Assembly: GCF_001403615.1 (NCBI RefSeq) | Contig: NZ_LN879454.1 | Location: 506,216-570,215, forward strand | DNA: 64,000 bases | Source: Desnuesiella massiliensis | GTDB taxonomy: Bacteria; Bacillota; Clostridia; Clostridiales; Clostridiaceae | Direction of reading: 5' to 3' | Part shown: positions 26,248-35,072 of the stretch, in pieces | Position numbering within the stretch: position 1 is the stretch's first letter | Layout of the letters: each line of letters starts with the position of its first letter | Notes under the pieces: model-generated | What the model saw: the letters and a program-made list of their open reading frames with translations, nothing else | Told to the model about the DNA's origin: nothing | The model's database searches: none | Translations under genes and position numbers: made by a program

Positions 26248-26407
26248 TGCACAATTCAGAATGAAGGAGATTTTTTATACGCTAACGCTGCGAAAAAATT
26301 AGGAATCTATGAAGCGTGGCGAGTGCTTAGCCACGGCTTTTTAAGGTGGAAAAGCTACTAAAAATTATAATTAAAGATTTTTCGTAGTGCAACGGAGAAA
26401 TACCATC
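26246..26407 (+). repeat. MITE-like repeat, family C, copy 1
   Basis: It begins AATGCACAATTCAGAATGAA and carries the family's inner blocks: ACGCTAACGCTGCGAAAAAA, a CGTGGC..GCCACG hairpin and AATTAAAGATTTTTCGTAG with AACGGAG. Related copies are at 33936-34142 and, in reverse, 48334-48438. It lies directly after a terminator and upstream of the histidine kinase gene. Confidence 0.75.
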
Positions 26408-26483
26408 CATTTCTTGCCGCTATAGAGGCTCATGTGTTATATTAAAAATAAGTCTATGGGAATTTATGGTATGGGGGTTTTTT

Positions 26484-27626
26484 ATGAAAATAAGTTATAT
26501 AAATGCAGAAGGAATTATAAGACTTTTGGTGTATATTCTAGTGGCTGGGGGTACAGCATATAATTATAAACTTGAGAATATAGCTGGATTTATTGTTATA
26601 CTCCTCTTATTTATTTTAAACTCCAGGATTAGAATTATATTTCTAAATAAGCTTATTGATAAAAGAATTTTTCTCTTATCTTTATTTGTGGACATAGGGT
26701 TAGTATTTGTTTTGAGCAGAAGCTATTCCCTTTTTTCTTATATGCTTTTATATGTAACGATAATGGACAGCTTAATATTATTTTCTATAGAGGGATATAT
26801 AGTTACCTCAATAATATTAGGCTTTTTGATATATTATTTAAAGTTGCAGGCATTAAACGTGGTAGTTCTAAATGTTTTTATTACGGTTTCAATAGCTGTA
26901 TTTTCAATAATGACGAGAATCTTAAAAGATACCATTAAAGAAATTGAAGGCTTGTATGATGAGAACCGGCGATATAGCTATCAACTTGAAGATTCAAGAA
27001 ATATGATTAAGGAATATGCCAGCAAGATAGAAGAACTATCTCAATTTCAGGAACGCAATAGAATTTCCAGGGAGATACATGATACTATAGGACATAAGCT
27101 TACAGGAGTTTTGATGCAGGTTGATGCAGCTATAAGGTTATCTGAAAGATTCCCGGAAAAGGGCAATAAAATGTTCAATGAAGTTAGGGATAATTTAAGT
27201 AAATGCATTGATATACTGAGGCAGACCGTTAGAAGTATGATGCCTGATGATAACTATAGCAGATTACTTTCCATGGAGCAGATGATAAGCGATTTTCGCA
27301 AAGCTACAGGTATCAGCATAGAGTTCAACATTCATGGATCTCCCGTAGAATTATATCCAAGCGCAGAAATAGCTCTATATAAAAATGCTCAAGAGGCAAT
27401 TACGAATGCAGTAAGACATGGTAAGGCTGATAAGATAGAAGTGAATCTTCAATATGAAGAGAAGCAAGTAGTATTACTTGTTAAAGATAATGGGACAGGC
27501 TGCAAGGAGGTAATGAAAGGTATAGGTATTAGTGGTATGGAAGATAGGATCAGCATCGTGGGAGGGAACCTCAGCTATAAATCAGATAGCGGTTTTGAAA
27601 TAAAAACAATAATACCTTTAAGATGA
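26484..27626 (+). CDS. NarL-type sensor histidine kinase (LnrJ-like)
   Basis: A membrane histidine kinase of 380 residues from the ATG at 26484; an in-frame ATG six codons earlier is also possible. Five or six helices (about residues 5-150) are joined by short loops and form the sensor, as in kinases that detect membrane-active compounds. A coiled coil follows. The phosphoacceptor is in ISREIHDTIGHKLTG (HisKA_3) and the ATP domain has NAVRHGKA, VKDNGTGC and GISGMEDR. The next gene is the cognate regulator, and an ABC-2 exporter follows. This order matches B. subtilis lnrJK-lnrLMN (yfiJKLMN), a linearmycin resistance locus. I infer sensing of an amphipathic antibiotic or membrane stress. Confidence 0.88.
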   Translation: MKISYINAEGIIRLLVYILVAGGTAYNYKLENIAGFIVILLLFILNSRIRIIFLNKLIDKRIFLLSLFVDIGLVFVLSRSYSLFSYMLLYVTIMDSLILFSIEGYIVTSIILGFLIYYLKLQALNVVVLNVFITVSIAVFSIMTRILKDTIKEIEGLYDENRRYSYQLEDSRNMIKEYASKIEELSQFQERNRISREIHDTIGHKLTGVLMQVDAAIRLSERFPEKGNKMFNEVRDNLSKCIDILRQTVRSMMPDDNYSRLLSMEQMISDFRKATGISIEFNIHGSPVELYPSAEIALYKNAQEAITNAVRHGKADKIEVNLQYEEKQVVLLVKDNGTGCKEVMKGIGISGMEDRISIVGGNLSYKSDSGFEIKTIIPLR

Positions 27627-27671
27627 AGTGTTGTATAGGACTTTTACATAGTAATTTGCACTGGGAGGTTG

Positions 27672-28310
27672 ATGAGGAAAATGAGTATAAGGGTTTTAAT
27701 TGCAGATGATGAGGAGTTAATAACAAATAGCCTTAAAATAATTCTTCAGCTAGAAGATGATATAGAAGTTGTGGGAGTATGTTCTAATGGAGATGAAGCC
27801 TACAGAAGGATTGTAGAGGTAGGAAATGTGGACATAGTTTTAATGGATATACGAATGCCCATATGTGATGGAGTACTTGCTACAAAAAAGATAATGGAGA
27901 CCTTTTCTCAAACTAAGGTAATTATTTTAACAACCTTTAATGATGATGAATATATATTTGAGGCATTAAAAAACGGTGCAAAGGGCTATCTTTTAAAAAG
28001 TGTAAAGCCAGATAAAATTATCGAGGCAATAAGAGTTGTGCAAGGAGGAAACTTGCTTGTGCATTCAGAGGTTGCTTCCAGGGTATCAAATATGCTAAAG
28101 AAGGACAGAGCTAAAAAAATGTCCAGCTACGGATTTACAGAAGTAGAGCTTGAAATTATAAAGCTTATTTCTGACGGGTACACAAATAAGGAAATCTCTG
28201 AAAAAGTGTTTTTAAGTGAGGGCACCATAAAGAATAAAATAACAGAAATTCTGAGTAAACTTAACCTCAGGGACAGAACTCAAATAGCTATTTTCTATTT
28301 AAAAAATTAA
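27672..28310 (+). CDS. NarL/LuxR-type response regulator (LnrK-like)
   Basis: A DNA-binding response regulator of 212 residues. The receiver domain (about 1-125) has the acidic pair in IADDEEL, the phosphoacceptor Asp in IVLMDIRMP, Thr in ILTTF and Lys in LLKSVKP. The LuxR-type helix-turn-helix (about 150-210) has GYTNKEISEKVFLSEGTIKN. The ribosome site GGGAGG is close to the ATG at 27672; an ATG nine nt later (27681) would give the more usual start MSIRVLIADDE. It is cotranscribed with the kinase gene and probably activates the ABC-2 exporter genes downstream. Confidence 0.92.
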   Translation: MRKMSIRVLIADDEELITNSLKIILQLEDDIEVVGVCSNGDEAYRRIVEVGNVDIVLMDIRMPICDGVLATKKIMETFSQTKVIILTTFNDDEYIFEALKNGAKGYLLKSVKPDKIIEAIRVVQGGNLLVHSEVASRVSNMLKKDRAKKMSSYGFTEVELEIIKLISDGYTNKEISEKVFLSEGTIKNKITEILSKLNLRDRTQIAIFYLKN

Positions 28311-28410
28311 AGGGACATATCCTTCAAGAGTGACCTAAGTCATTCAATCAGATGACTTGCGGTTATAGAAGCAGGTGTAAACAGAAGATAAAATAAGATT
28401 ATAGGTTATA

Positions 28411-28452
28411 AGGCGTCGTAAAAAATAACTAGTCACTTTTTTGGAGATGCCT
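28411..28452. repeat. Dispersed palindromic repeat, family A, copy 4
   Basis: A compact copy, AGGCGTCGTAAAAAATAACT plus AGTCACTTTTTTGGAGATGCC, with the inner part of the right arm missing. It lies between the response regulator gene and the ABC ATPase gene and ends just before the ATPase ribosome site, so it may lie over the exporter promoter. Confidence 0.75.
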
Positions 28453-28472
28453 AAGTATTGGAGGCGGGGTAT

Positions 28473-29408
28473 ATGTCTTTAATAACGATAAAAGATTTGG
28501 TGAAACGGTATGGGAGCTATTTGGCTTTGGATAACTTAAGCTTTGATATTAATGAGGGAGAAGTATTTGGACTGCTGGGGCCTAACGGGGCGGGGAAGAG
28601 TACAACCATAAAAATTCTTATGGGACTACTGAAATATAACAGTGGAGAAATATATGTTAATGGTATAGAGGTGAGAAAAGACCCGCAGGAAACAAAGAAA
28701 TTACTTGGGTTAGTTCCACAGGATATTGCTATATATGAAGGCTTGTCTGCTAAAGAAAATGTGGAGTTCTTTGGAAGTCTTTACGGACTGGGCAGAAAAG
28801 AATTAAAGCAAAAGACTGAAGAGGCTCTAGGGTTTGTAGGTTTAAAGGATAAGGCTAAAGATAAACCTAAAAGCTTTTCTGGTGGAATGAAAAGGAGGCT
28901 AAATATAGCCTGTGCAATAGTTCATCAGCCTAAGATAATAATTATGGACGAACCAACAGTTGGCATCGATCCTCAATCGCGAAATCACATTCTCGAATCC
29001 GTTAGGGAGCTTAACAGAAGAGGTTCTACTATAATCTATACAAGTCATTATATGGAGGAGGTAGATGCGGTATGCGAGAGAGTTGGAATAATCGATCATG
29101 GAAAGTTAATAGCCTACGGAGATAAGAATCAGGTTAAGAAACTTCATAAAACAGATGAAATAATATCAATAGAAGCAACAGATATAAGATATAACCCTAT
29201 AGAGGAATTAAAGAAGATTAATGGAGTAAAGAGTATATCACTGAAACAAAATACCATAGAGATAAGTTCTGTAAATGCACAAGCTATACTGCAGGATGCA
29301 CTATTTGTTTTGTCAAAGGGTGGTATCAAAGTGCGCAATATTGGTATGAGAGAACCGGACCTTGAAAGTGTGTTCCTTTCACTCACCGGCAGAAGCCTGA
29401 GAGATTAG
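28473..29408 (+). CDS. ABC exporter ATP-binding protein (LnrL-like)
   Basis: The ATPase of an ABC-2 type exporter, 311 residues. Walker A is LLGPNGAGKST, the signature is FSGGMKRRLNIA, Walker B is IIIMDEPTVGIDPQ and the switch histidine lies in IYTSHYMEE. The C-terminal extension (about 230-311) is typical of drug and antibiotic exporters of the DrrA type. The ATG at 28473 follows GGAGGCGGGG; an upstream TTG is less likely. Two permease genes follow in the same operon, with the kinase and regulator upstream. Confidence 0.93.
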   Translation: MSLITIKDLVKRYGSYLALDNLSFDINEGEVFGLLGPNGAGKSTTIKILMGLLKYNSGEIYVNGIEVRKDPQETKKLLGLVPQDIAIYEGLSAKENVEFFGSLYGLGRKELKQKTEEALGFVGLKDKAKDKPKSFSGGMKRRLNIACAIVHQPKIIIMDEPTVGIDPQSRNHILESVRELNRRGSTIIYTSHYMEEVDAVCERVGIIDHGKLIAYGDKNQVKKLHKTDEIISIEATDIRYNPIEELKKINGVKSISLKQNTIEISSVNAQAILQDALFVLSKGGIKVRNIGMREPDLESVFLSLTGRSLRD

Positions 29409-29424
29409 AAGGGAGGAATAGAAT

Positions 29425-30207
29425 ATGATTGCATTAAAAGCAGGGGTTAATTATTTAAAAAGAGCTTTCTGTAGTTATATACTCATTCTTATATTGGTTT
29501 TAGGACCATTATTTCAGACATTTTTAGTGAAATCAAATATTTCAGCCATATCTAAAGGCATTGATAATCTGGAAGGAAGACATACAATATTGGTACCTTT
29601 GGAACAGTTGAGAAGTACAAACCTTGAGCAACTAGTAGCAGCCTCTACTTTAGCATATTTTTTAATGCTTACAGGACTTATAATGGTAAATCTTAATGTT
29701 TCTGACAGAAGAAATAACACTTTAATGAGAATATATTCTACTCCGGTAAAGCGGAGATGGATTAATACTGGATATGTGTTGGCGCAGACCTTAGCATCTA
29801 TGCTTATAGCAGCAATCTATATAGTGTCCTCCAGCGTACTTTTCGGAATAAATTGGGGTAAGTCCCTTCAAGGATTAGCAATTGTAACCTTGTTTGCATC
29901 ACTCCTGTCTGTGTCCTGTAGTTTTGTTTTAGCAGCGATGTTTAAAACGCCTAAAACTGCAGTAGGAGCTGTTACTTTTATATTGTTTGTAATCGCTTTT
30001 CTTAGTGACACCTTTACCCTTGGAGGACAGCTTGATGGTATATCCAAGTTTACGGTAAATAAATGGATTTATGAAGCTTATCTGTCTATCATGCAGGGAA
30101 ATAGTGTAAGTAGCATCTTGGGAAATCTAGGGGTGTTAATGGGTACAGCTGTCGTATTTTTATTCCTTGGAAGTATCTTATATGGAAGGGGGCAGTCCTA
30201 TGAATAG
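29425..30207 (+). CDS. ABC-2 permease (LnrM-like)
   Basis: A membrane subunit of 260 residues. A first helix (YILILILVLGPLFQTFLV) precedes an extracellular segment, and five helices follow in the C-terminal half, the ABC-2 layout. The motif RRNNTLMRIYSTPVKRRWI, a loop near the ATPase, is present. It begins 16 nt after the ATPase stop. Its stop overlaps the next gene through ATGAATAG, which indicates translational coupling. Together the two permeases probably form a heterodimer. Confidence 0.88.
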   Translation: MIALKAGVNYLKRAFCSYILILILVLGPLFQTFLVKSNISAISKGIDNLEGRHTILVPLEQLRSTNLEQLVAASTLAYFLMLTGLIMVNLNVSDRRNNTLMRIYSTPVKRRWINTGYVLAQTLASMLIAAIYIVSSSVLFGINWGKSLQGLAIVTLFASLLSVSCSFVLAAMFKTPKTAVGAVTFILFVIAFLSDTFTLGGQLDGISKFTVNKWIYEAYLSIMQGNSVSSILGNLGVLMGTAVVFLFLGSILYGRGQSYE

Positions 30208-31243
30208 CATAAAAATTGCAGCTAATTTAATAAGAAGGCTTTTAAAGGACCCCTTCTCTATAGCTCTAATATTGATACTTCCTCTACTTGGAGGCTTACT
30301 TTCGGTATTTCTTTTTAGTAAGTCCAGTACCGAAAAAATAGCCATGGCAAATATTGAACAAAAAAGCAGGCTAATCAAAGCTATTGAAGCAACAGGAGCG
30401 TTTAAAGTAAGTATCGCAGATGAAAAGGAAATAAATCAGTTAGTAAAGGAGAAAAAGGTCAAAGTTGGGGTTATTATGCCTGAAAATCAGAAGACAGCCG
30501 CTAATGGCAAGGCGCAAATACTATATATTAAACAAGACAGCAATGTAATGAAAATTAATACTATAATTGATAACTTTCTTGCGGGTGAGGAAAACCCATC
30601 AGCAAACTTCACAGGGGAGCCAGATGCTCAGCCAAGTAATAGTTCAAGGGAGCCAAATGCGGCCATAGGATTTCTTTTGATGTTCATATTTATGTTTGCA
30701 GGAACTTGTATGAATATGATTCTGGAGGATAAAAACTCAAAGACCTTTACGAGGATGTTTTGTGCGCCAGTGAGGAATTATGAAATAATACTTGGAAATC
30801 TCTTGGCGGACTTAATTTTAGGAATTGTACAGATTGGAATGTTCTTAATTACAGCAATATATATATTAAATCTGGACTTTGGAGTTTCGGCATTAAGCCT
30901 CTTTATAATACTTGTATTTTATCTCATAGCATCTATAGGGATAAATATAGCACTGGCAGGCTTAATAAAAAGCGCCCAAGCGCTGGCTCTATTGAATTTT
31001 ATTATGGCAGGATGTATGAGTGCTATGGGTGGGAGTTTTGTTCCGGTAAGTATGATGAGCAGCGACATGAAAGCTGTAGCTAACTTTATACCACAGAAGT
31101 GGGCAATGGAGGCTTTTGATAAATTAATAGCAGGAAATTCCTTTATAGACCTACAGTTAAATCTTCTTATCCTTCTTCTTTTTGGAGCAGTATTTTTTAC
31201 CTTTGGAGTTAAGGTTTTAGTTCCAGCAGAAGATGAAATGTAA
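30200..31243 (+). CDS. ABC-2 permease (LnrN-like)
   Basis: The second membrane subunit, 347 residues from the ATG at 30200 (after GAAGGGGG), overlapping the previous stop by 8 nt. Helix 1 (SIALILILPLLGGLLSVFLF) leads to an extracellular domain of about 130 residues, then five C-terminal helices with the ABC-2 coupling motif KTFTRMFCAPVRNYEIILG. The extracellular region is longer than in its partner, as usual in this class. A strong terminator follows, ending the five-gene locus. Confidence 0.88.
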   Translation: MNSIKIAANLIRRLLKDPFSIALILILPLLGGLLSVFLFSKSSTEKIAMANIEQKSRLIKAIEATGAFKVSIADEKEINQLVKEKKVKVGVIMPENQKTAANGKAQILYIKQDSNVMKINTIIDNFLAGEENPSANFTGEPDAQPSNSSREPNAAIGFLLMFIFMFAGTCMNMILEDKNSKTFTRMFCAPVRNYEIILGNLLADLILGIVQIGMFLITAIYILNLDFGVSALSLFIILVFYLIASIGINIALAGLIKSAQALALLNFIMAGCMSAMGGSFVPVSMMSSDMKAVANFIPQKWAMEAFDKLIAGNSFIDLQLNLLILLLFGAVFFTFGVKVLVPAEDEM

Positions 31244-31274
31244 AACAGTTGAAAACTTTTTGTAAGTGCATAAT

Positions 31275-31314
31275 AAATCCGTATATGAAAGCAAATCATA
31301 TACGGATTTTTTTA
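31275..31314 (+). terminator. Intrinsic terminator of the exporter locus
   Basis: A perfect 14-bp stem, AAATCCGTATATGA / TCATATACGGATTT, is followed by a T-run. It lies 31 nt after the last permease stop. Confidence 0.92.
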
Positions 31315-31632
31315 TATTGCTTGTTCACATACTTAGTACTTAAAGTCATGCCAATTTACTGATGTAGTTTTTCATTTCTAAATTCCTCAAAGCGTATGTT
31401 CATTATTTTATTTCCCCCTACATATAGCTATATTTCATTAATATTCTAATTATATCACTGATTTAATAAATAATCTGATTTAAAACAGAATTTTCCCAAA
31501 ATTTAAACTTTTTTAATTTAATCATAAAAAAATAAAGCTCTAATAAAATATATTGAGAGATTTTTTATAAAATATAAAAATTTATATAAATATAAAATAG
31601 CAGTCTTTAATAGTATACAAAGGGGAGATTTT
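31315..31632. other. Spacer upstream of glgC (318 bp)
   Basis: AT-rich DNA. A 15-codon minus-strand frame (31356-31403) with a good ribosome site might be the remnant of a decayed gene, but it is too short to call. The glgC promoter must lie here; I could not place it. Confidence 0.45.
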
Positions 31633-32775
31633 ATGTCTAAAAAAGAAATTATAGCAATGATTCTAGCCGGAGGGCAGGGAAGCAGATTAGGAGTGCTTAC
31701 TAAAAAGATTGCAAAGCCGGCAGTACCTTTTGGTGGCAAGTATAGAATTATTGATTTTACTTTAAGTAATTGCTCTAATTCAGGGATTTATACCGTGGGA
31801 GTGCTTACTCAGTATAAGCCTTTAGCGCTAAATTCCCACATAGGGATAGGGAGCAATTGGGACTTGGATAGAAGGGATGGAGGAGTTTTTTTATTACCCC
31901 CCTACATGGAAGAGAAGGGTGGCAGCTGGTATAAGGGCACTGCCAATGCTATTTATCAAAATAGAGCTTTTATAGATCATTATGACCCTGAATATGTGCT
32001 CGTACTTTCCGGGGATCACATTTATAAAATGGATTATTCTAAAATGCTCAACTATCATAAGCAAAGGGAAGCTGAAGCTACCATAGCGATTATTGAAGTA
32101 CCTTATGAGGAAGCTAGCAGGTTTGGCATTATGAATACGGAAAAAGATAATAAGATTTATGAGTTTGAAGAAAAACCAGAGCAGCCTAAAAGCAATAAAG
32201 CTTCTATGGGCATTTATATTTTCAACTGGAGGTTATTAAAAAAGTATCTAAAAGAAGACGAATTAGATAAGACCTCTAATAATGATTTTGGTAAAAATAT
32301 AATTCCTAAGATGCTTAAGGATGGAAGGCAAATGTTTGCTTACCCTTTTGAAGCCTATTGGAAGGACGTAGGAACAGTAGAGAGCCTTTGGGAAGCCCAC
32401 ATGGATCTTTTAAGGGAGGATAATGAGTTAAATATACAGGATGATTCCTGGAAGATATACTCCGTAAATCCTTCAAGACCTCCTCAATATATAGACAAGG
32501 ATGCTGAGGTTTTGGATTCTTTAGTAGTAAATGGTTGTGAGATACATGGAAAGGTTGAAAATTCTGTGCTGTTTGCCAATGTACAAGTAGGAAAAAATTC
32601 TTATGTAAAAAACTCTGTAATTATGGCAGATACTAAAATAGGAGATAATGTTCTCATTGAAAACTCCATAGTGGGTCAAGGAGTTGTGATTAGGAGAAAT
32701 TGCAGCATAGGCAATAATTTAGAAATTTCTGTAATACCACAAGGACAAGAAGTGAAAAAGGATACTATTATTTAA
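31633..32775 (+). CDS. glgC: Glucose-1-phosphate adenylyltransferase
   Basis: The catalytic ADP-glucose pyrophosphorylase, 380 residues. It makes ADP-glucose from glucose-1-phosphate and ATP, the first committed step of bacterial glycogen synthesis. The nucleotide loop is LAGGQGSRLGVLT and the activator/sugar loop KPAVPFGGKYRIIDF. The catalytic Asp lies in VLSGDHIYKMDY, with sugar contacts in GTANAIYQN and EEKPEQPKS. A C-terminal left-handed beta-helix runs from about residue 290. The ATG follows AGGGGAG. glgD lies 19 nt downstream. No glgA, glgB or glgP is in the window. Confidence 0.96.
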   Translation: MSKKEIIAMILAGGQGSRLGVLTKKIAKPAVPFGGKYRIIDFTLSNCSNSGIYTVGVLTQYKPLALNSHIGIGSNWDLDRRDGGVFLLPPYMEEKGGSWYKGTANAIYQNRAFIDHYDPEYVLVLSGDHIYKMDYSKMLNYHKQREAEATIAIIEVPYEEASRFGIMNTEKDNKIYEFEEKPEQPKSNKASMGIYIFNWRLLKKYLKEDELDKTSNNDFGKNIIPKMLKDGRQMFAYPFEAYWKDVGTVESLWEAHMDLLREDNELNIQDDSWKIYSVNPSRPPQYIDKDAEVLDSLVVNGCEIHGKVENSVLFANVQVGKNSYVKNSVIMADTKIGDNVLIENSIVGQGVVIRRNCSIGNNLEISVIPQGQEVKKDTII

Positions 32776-32794
32776 GGGGAAGGGAGAAGGAGCT

Positions 32795-33919
32795 ATGCTA
32801 AAAAATTATATGGGCATATTAAATTTCAATGAAAATGAAGATAGATTAAAAAGACTTACAAGAAGCAGACCTGTAGCCTCCATACCCATAGGAGGGAGAT
32901 ATAGAATTGTAGATTTTATATTATCAAATATGGTAAACGCAGGAGTAGAAAACATAGGTATATTCACTAAAAGCAGATCTAGATCCTTAGTAGATCACCT
33001 ATCTAATGGTAGACCTTGGGACCTAGATAGGAAAAGAGATGGTATAAGGGTTTTTAACTTTGGTGCAGGAAATCCTAGTTTAGAGGACGTGGAGATGTTT
33101 GCAAACAATATAGAATATCTTCAGTTAAGCAGGCAGGAAAATGTGATTATAGCGCCCTCTTACATGATATGCAATATAGATTTTAAAGAGGCTGTAGAGT
33201 TCCATGAAAGATCTGGAGGAGATATAACCCTTCTTTACAAAAAAGCGAATAATGCTAATAACAGTTTTATAGGGTGTGATGTGGCCAATATAGACCTACA
33301 AGGAAGGGTGCTCAGTGTAGGAAAAAACTTAGGTACAGAAGTCTCTTCAAATATTGCCTTGGAAATGTATATAATGAGGAAATCACTATTTATAGATCTT
33401 ATTTATAAATGCATCCAGACTGGCATGTGCAGAAAGGTTAAACATGCTATTTACAGAAGCTTAGAGGAATATAAGGTTTTAGCCTATGAATTTAAAGGCT
33501 ACGTAGAATGTGTTAATTCTGTAAATGCTTATTATAAGACTAATATGGATATGCTAGACATAAAGATAAATAAAGAGTTGTTTTTCAATAAAGGGCTAAT
33601 ATTTACTAAGGCTAAGGACGAGGCTCCTGCAAAGTACTCTAAAACCAGCAAAGTGTCTAATTCCCTAATATCTAATGGCTGCATAATTGAAGGAACTGTG
33701 GAAAATTGTATATTGTCAAGAAAGGTAAAGGTGAGAAAAGGTGCAGTGCTTAAAAACTGCATCATAATGCAGAATTGTGAAATAGGTGAGGATTCTAGGT
33801 TGTTTAATATAATAACAGATAAAAATGTAGTTATAAAAAATCAGAGGATTCTTCACGGAGACGATGAGCTGCCTCTGGTTATTGAAAAAGAAGCTCCATC
33901 AATTAATTATAATTCCTAG
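32795..33919 (+). CDS. glgD: GlgD, regulatory subunit of ADP-glucose pyrophosphorylase
   Basis: A GlgC paralogue of 374 residues found in Firmicutes, which pairs with GlgC and raises its activity. The fold is kept (IPIGGRYRIVDFILSNMVNAG, then RPWDLDRKRDG), but the N-terminal nucleotide loop GGQGSR is replaced by NENEDRLKRLT. The catalytic Asp motif GDH is replaced by APSYMICNID. This is expected for the non-catalytic subunit. A C-terminal beta-helix is present (about 285-365). The ribosome site is GAAGGAG. It is cotranscribed with glgC; a family C repeat follows 16 nt after the stop. Confidence 0.95.
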   Translation: MLKNYMGILNFNENEDRLKRLTRSRPVASIPIGGRYRIVDFILSNMVNAGVENIGIFTKSRSRSLVDHLSNGRPWDLDRKRDGIRVFNFGAGNPSLEDVEMFANNIEYLQLSRQENVIIAPSYMICNIDFKEAVEFHERSGGDITLLYKKANNANNSFIGCDVANIDLQGRVLSVGKNLGTEVSSNIALEMYIMRKSLFIDLIYKCIQTGMCRKVKHAIYRSLEEYKVLAYEFKGYVECVNSVNAYYKTNMDMLDIKINKELFFNKGLIFTKAKDEAPAKYSKTSKVSNSLISNGCIIEGTVENCILSRKVKVRKGAVLKNCIIMQNCEIGEDSRLFNIITDKNVVIKNQRILHGDDELPLVIEKEAPSINYNS

Positions 33920-33935
33920 CACAAAGCAGTTTTTC

Positions 33936-34142
33936 AATGCACAATTCACAGTTCACAATGAGAGAAATTTTTTATCAGCTGACGCTGATAAAAAATTATG
34001 AATTTATAAGTCGTGGCTAATTTTTAGCCACGACTTTTTTAAAAAGTGGCGTTAGCACTTTAAAAATATAATTAAAGATTTTTTATAGAGCAGCGGAGAA
34101 AATCCACCTTAATTGTCCATTATGTATTATGCATTGTGAATT
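33936..34142 (+). repeat. MITE-like repeat, family C, copy 2 (longest)
   Basis: This 207-bp copy starts AATGCACAATTCACAGTTCA and ends GCATTGTGAATT, so its two ends are inverted repeats. Inside are AGCTGACGCTGATAAAAAAT and a GTCGTGGCTAA / TTAGCCACGAC hairpin. The right end overlaps the 3' end of the uracil-DNA glycosylase gene and supplies its last codons and stop. Confidence 0.85.
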
Positions 34143-34732
34143 AAACCATTAAGTGCTTCTTTAAGCTTCTGCCAATCTTCCTCATAGGTCTTTAAAAAAG
34201 CCTCATTTCTATTATAGGTTAAAGCAGAAGGATGATACATAGGAAATATATATTTATTGAGCTCCTCATTAAAAACTAAATTTCCATGGCACTCACCGAT
34301 ACTGTCAAAGCTAGTAAGCCTTTTTAAGGGTACATTGCCTAAGGTAACTATAATCATAGGATTAACCAAGGCTATTTCTTCATTAAGTACTTCCCTAAAA
34401 AGTTCTATTTCTTTAGTTTTAGGAGGTCTGTTGCTTATAGAGTGCTTTCCATTCTTTGTTTCCTTTAATTTTATAGGTCTAAAAAAACAGGTATTAGTGA
34501 TTCTCACATCTTCTCTTGAAAAGTCTATGGAATTTAAATATCCCTCAAAGGTTTTTCCTGCCATGCCTACAAAGGGCTTACCTTCTTCTACTTCTGTTTT
34601 ACCAGGGGCCTCGCCTACAAAAAGTATTTTAGCTGGTATGGGGCCATCACCTGTAATAAAACCGCCTGTAGGTTCATCTTTATAATTTTCTGCTATAATT
34701 TTAATTTTTTCTTTTATTTCATCATAAGTCAT
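34127..34732 (-). CDS. Uracil-DNA glycosylase superfamily protein
   Basis: A protein of 201 residues of the family 4-like uracil-DNA glycosylase superfamily, predicted to remove uracil from DNA. Motif 1 is GEAPGKTEVEEGKPFVGMAG, and motif 2 is MYHPSALTYNR. Family 4 enzymes hold a [4Fe-4S] cluster with four cysteines. Here only two cysteines are present (NTCFF and GECHG), so the cluster is absent, as in some related families. The ATG follows AAAGGAGC. The final residues LIHNA and the stop are encoded by the end of a family C repeat, so the original C-terminus may have been altered. Confidence 0.87.
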   Translation of the reverse strand: MTYDEIKEKIKIIAENYKDEPTGGFITGDGPIPAKILFVGEAPGKTEVEEGKPFVGMAGKTFEGYLNSIDFSREDVRITNTCFFRPIKLKETKNGKHSISNRPPKTKEIELFREVLNEEIALVNPMIIVTLGNVPLKRLTSFDSIGECHGNLVFNEELNKYIFPMYHPSALTYNRNEAFLKTYEEDWQKLKEALNGLIHNA

Positions 34733-35072
34733 AATAATCTGCTCCTTTTTTATTCTATAATATATTATATGCTAATTTATATTATATAAAAGCATATAAG
34801 GCATCTTCAAAAAAATAACTAGTCAGTCTACTCGTCTATTTTGCGTAATACTGCGTCCACAGAACCCACTAATAGCCCCACTATTAATGGAACCTGTATC
34901 CTTGTCTTACGCAAAATATACTTCGCATCTTTGACTAGTTATTTTTTTTACGATGCCTAACTAAATTTAAGTTTTTAACAACTAGCCATTTAAATTTATT
35001 TAAAATATTGCTACACTAAAATAGTGAGTTTTTCGTATTAAATTTATTATGTTTATTACAGGAGTGAGGTTA
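34733..35072. other. Intergenic region, half filled by a repeat (340 bp)
   Basis: This region holds the longest family A repeat (34800-34960). The remaining AT-rich flanks probably contain the promoters of the glycosylase gene and the VanZ gene. No other gene was seen. Confidence 0.55.
34800..34960. repeat. Dispersed palindromic repeat, family A, copy 5 (long form)
   Basis: A 161-bp form with terminal inverted repeats of about 26 bp, AGGCATCTTCAAAAAAATAA at the left and the complement of TTATTTTTTTTACGATGCC at the right. A second internal inverted pair is TATTTTGCGTAA / TTACGCAAAATA. The short copies elsewhere look like internal-deletion derivatives of this longer element. Confidence 0.85.

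Noticed and set aside
31356..31403. A 15-codon minus-strand frame with a good GGGGGAAA ribosome site
   Set aside because: It is too short to support as a gene; at best it is a remnant. No homologous sequence is visible nearby.
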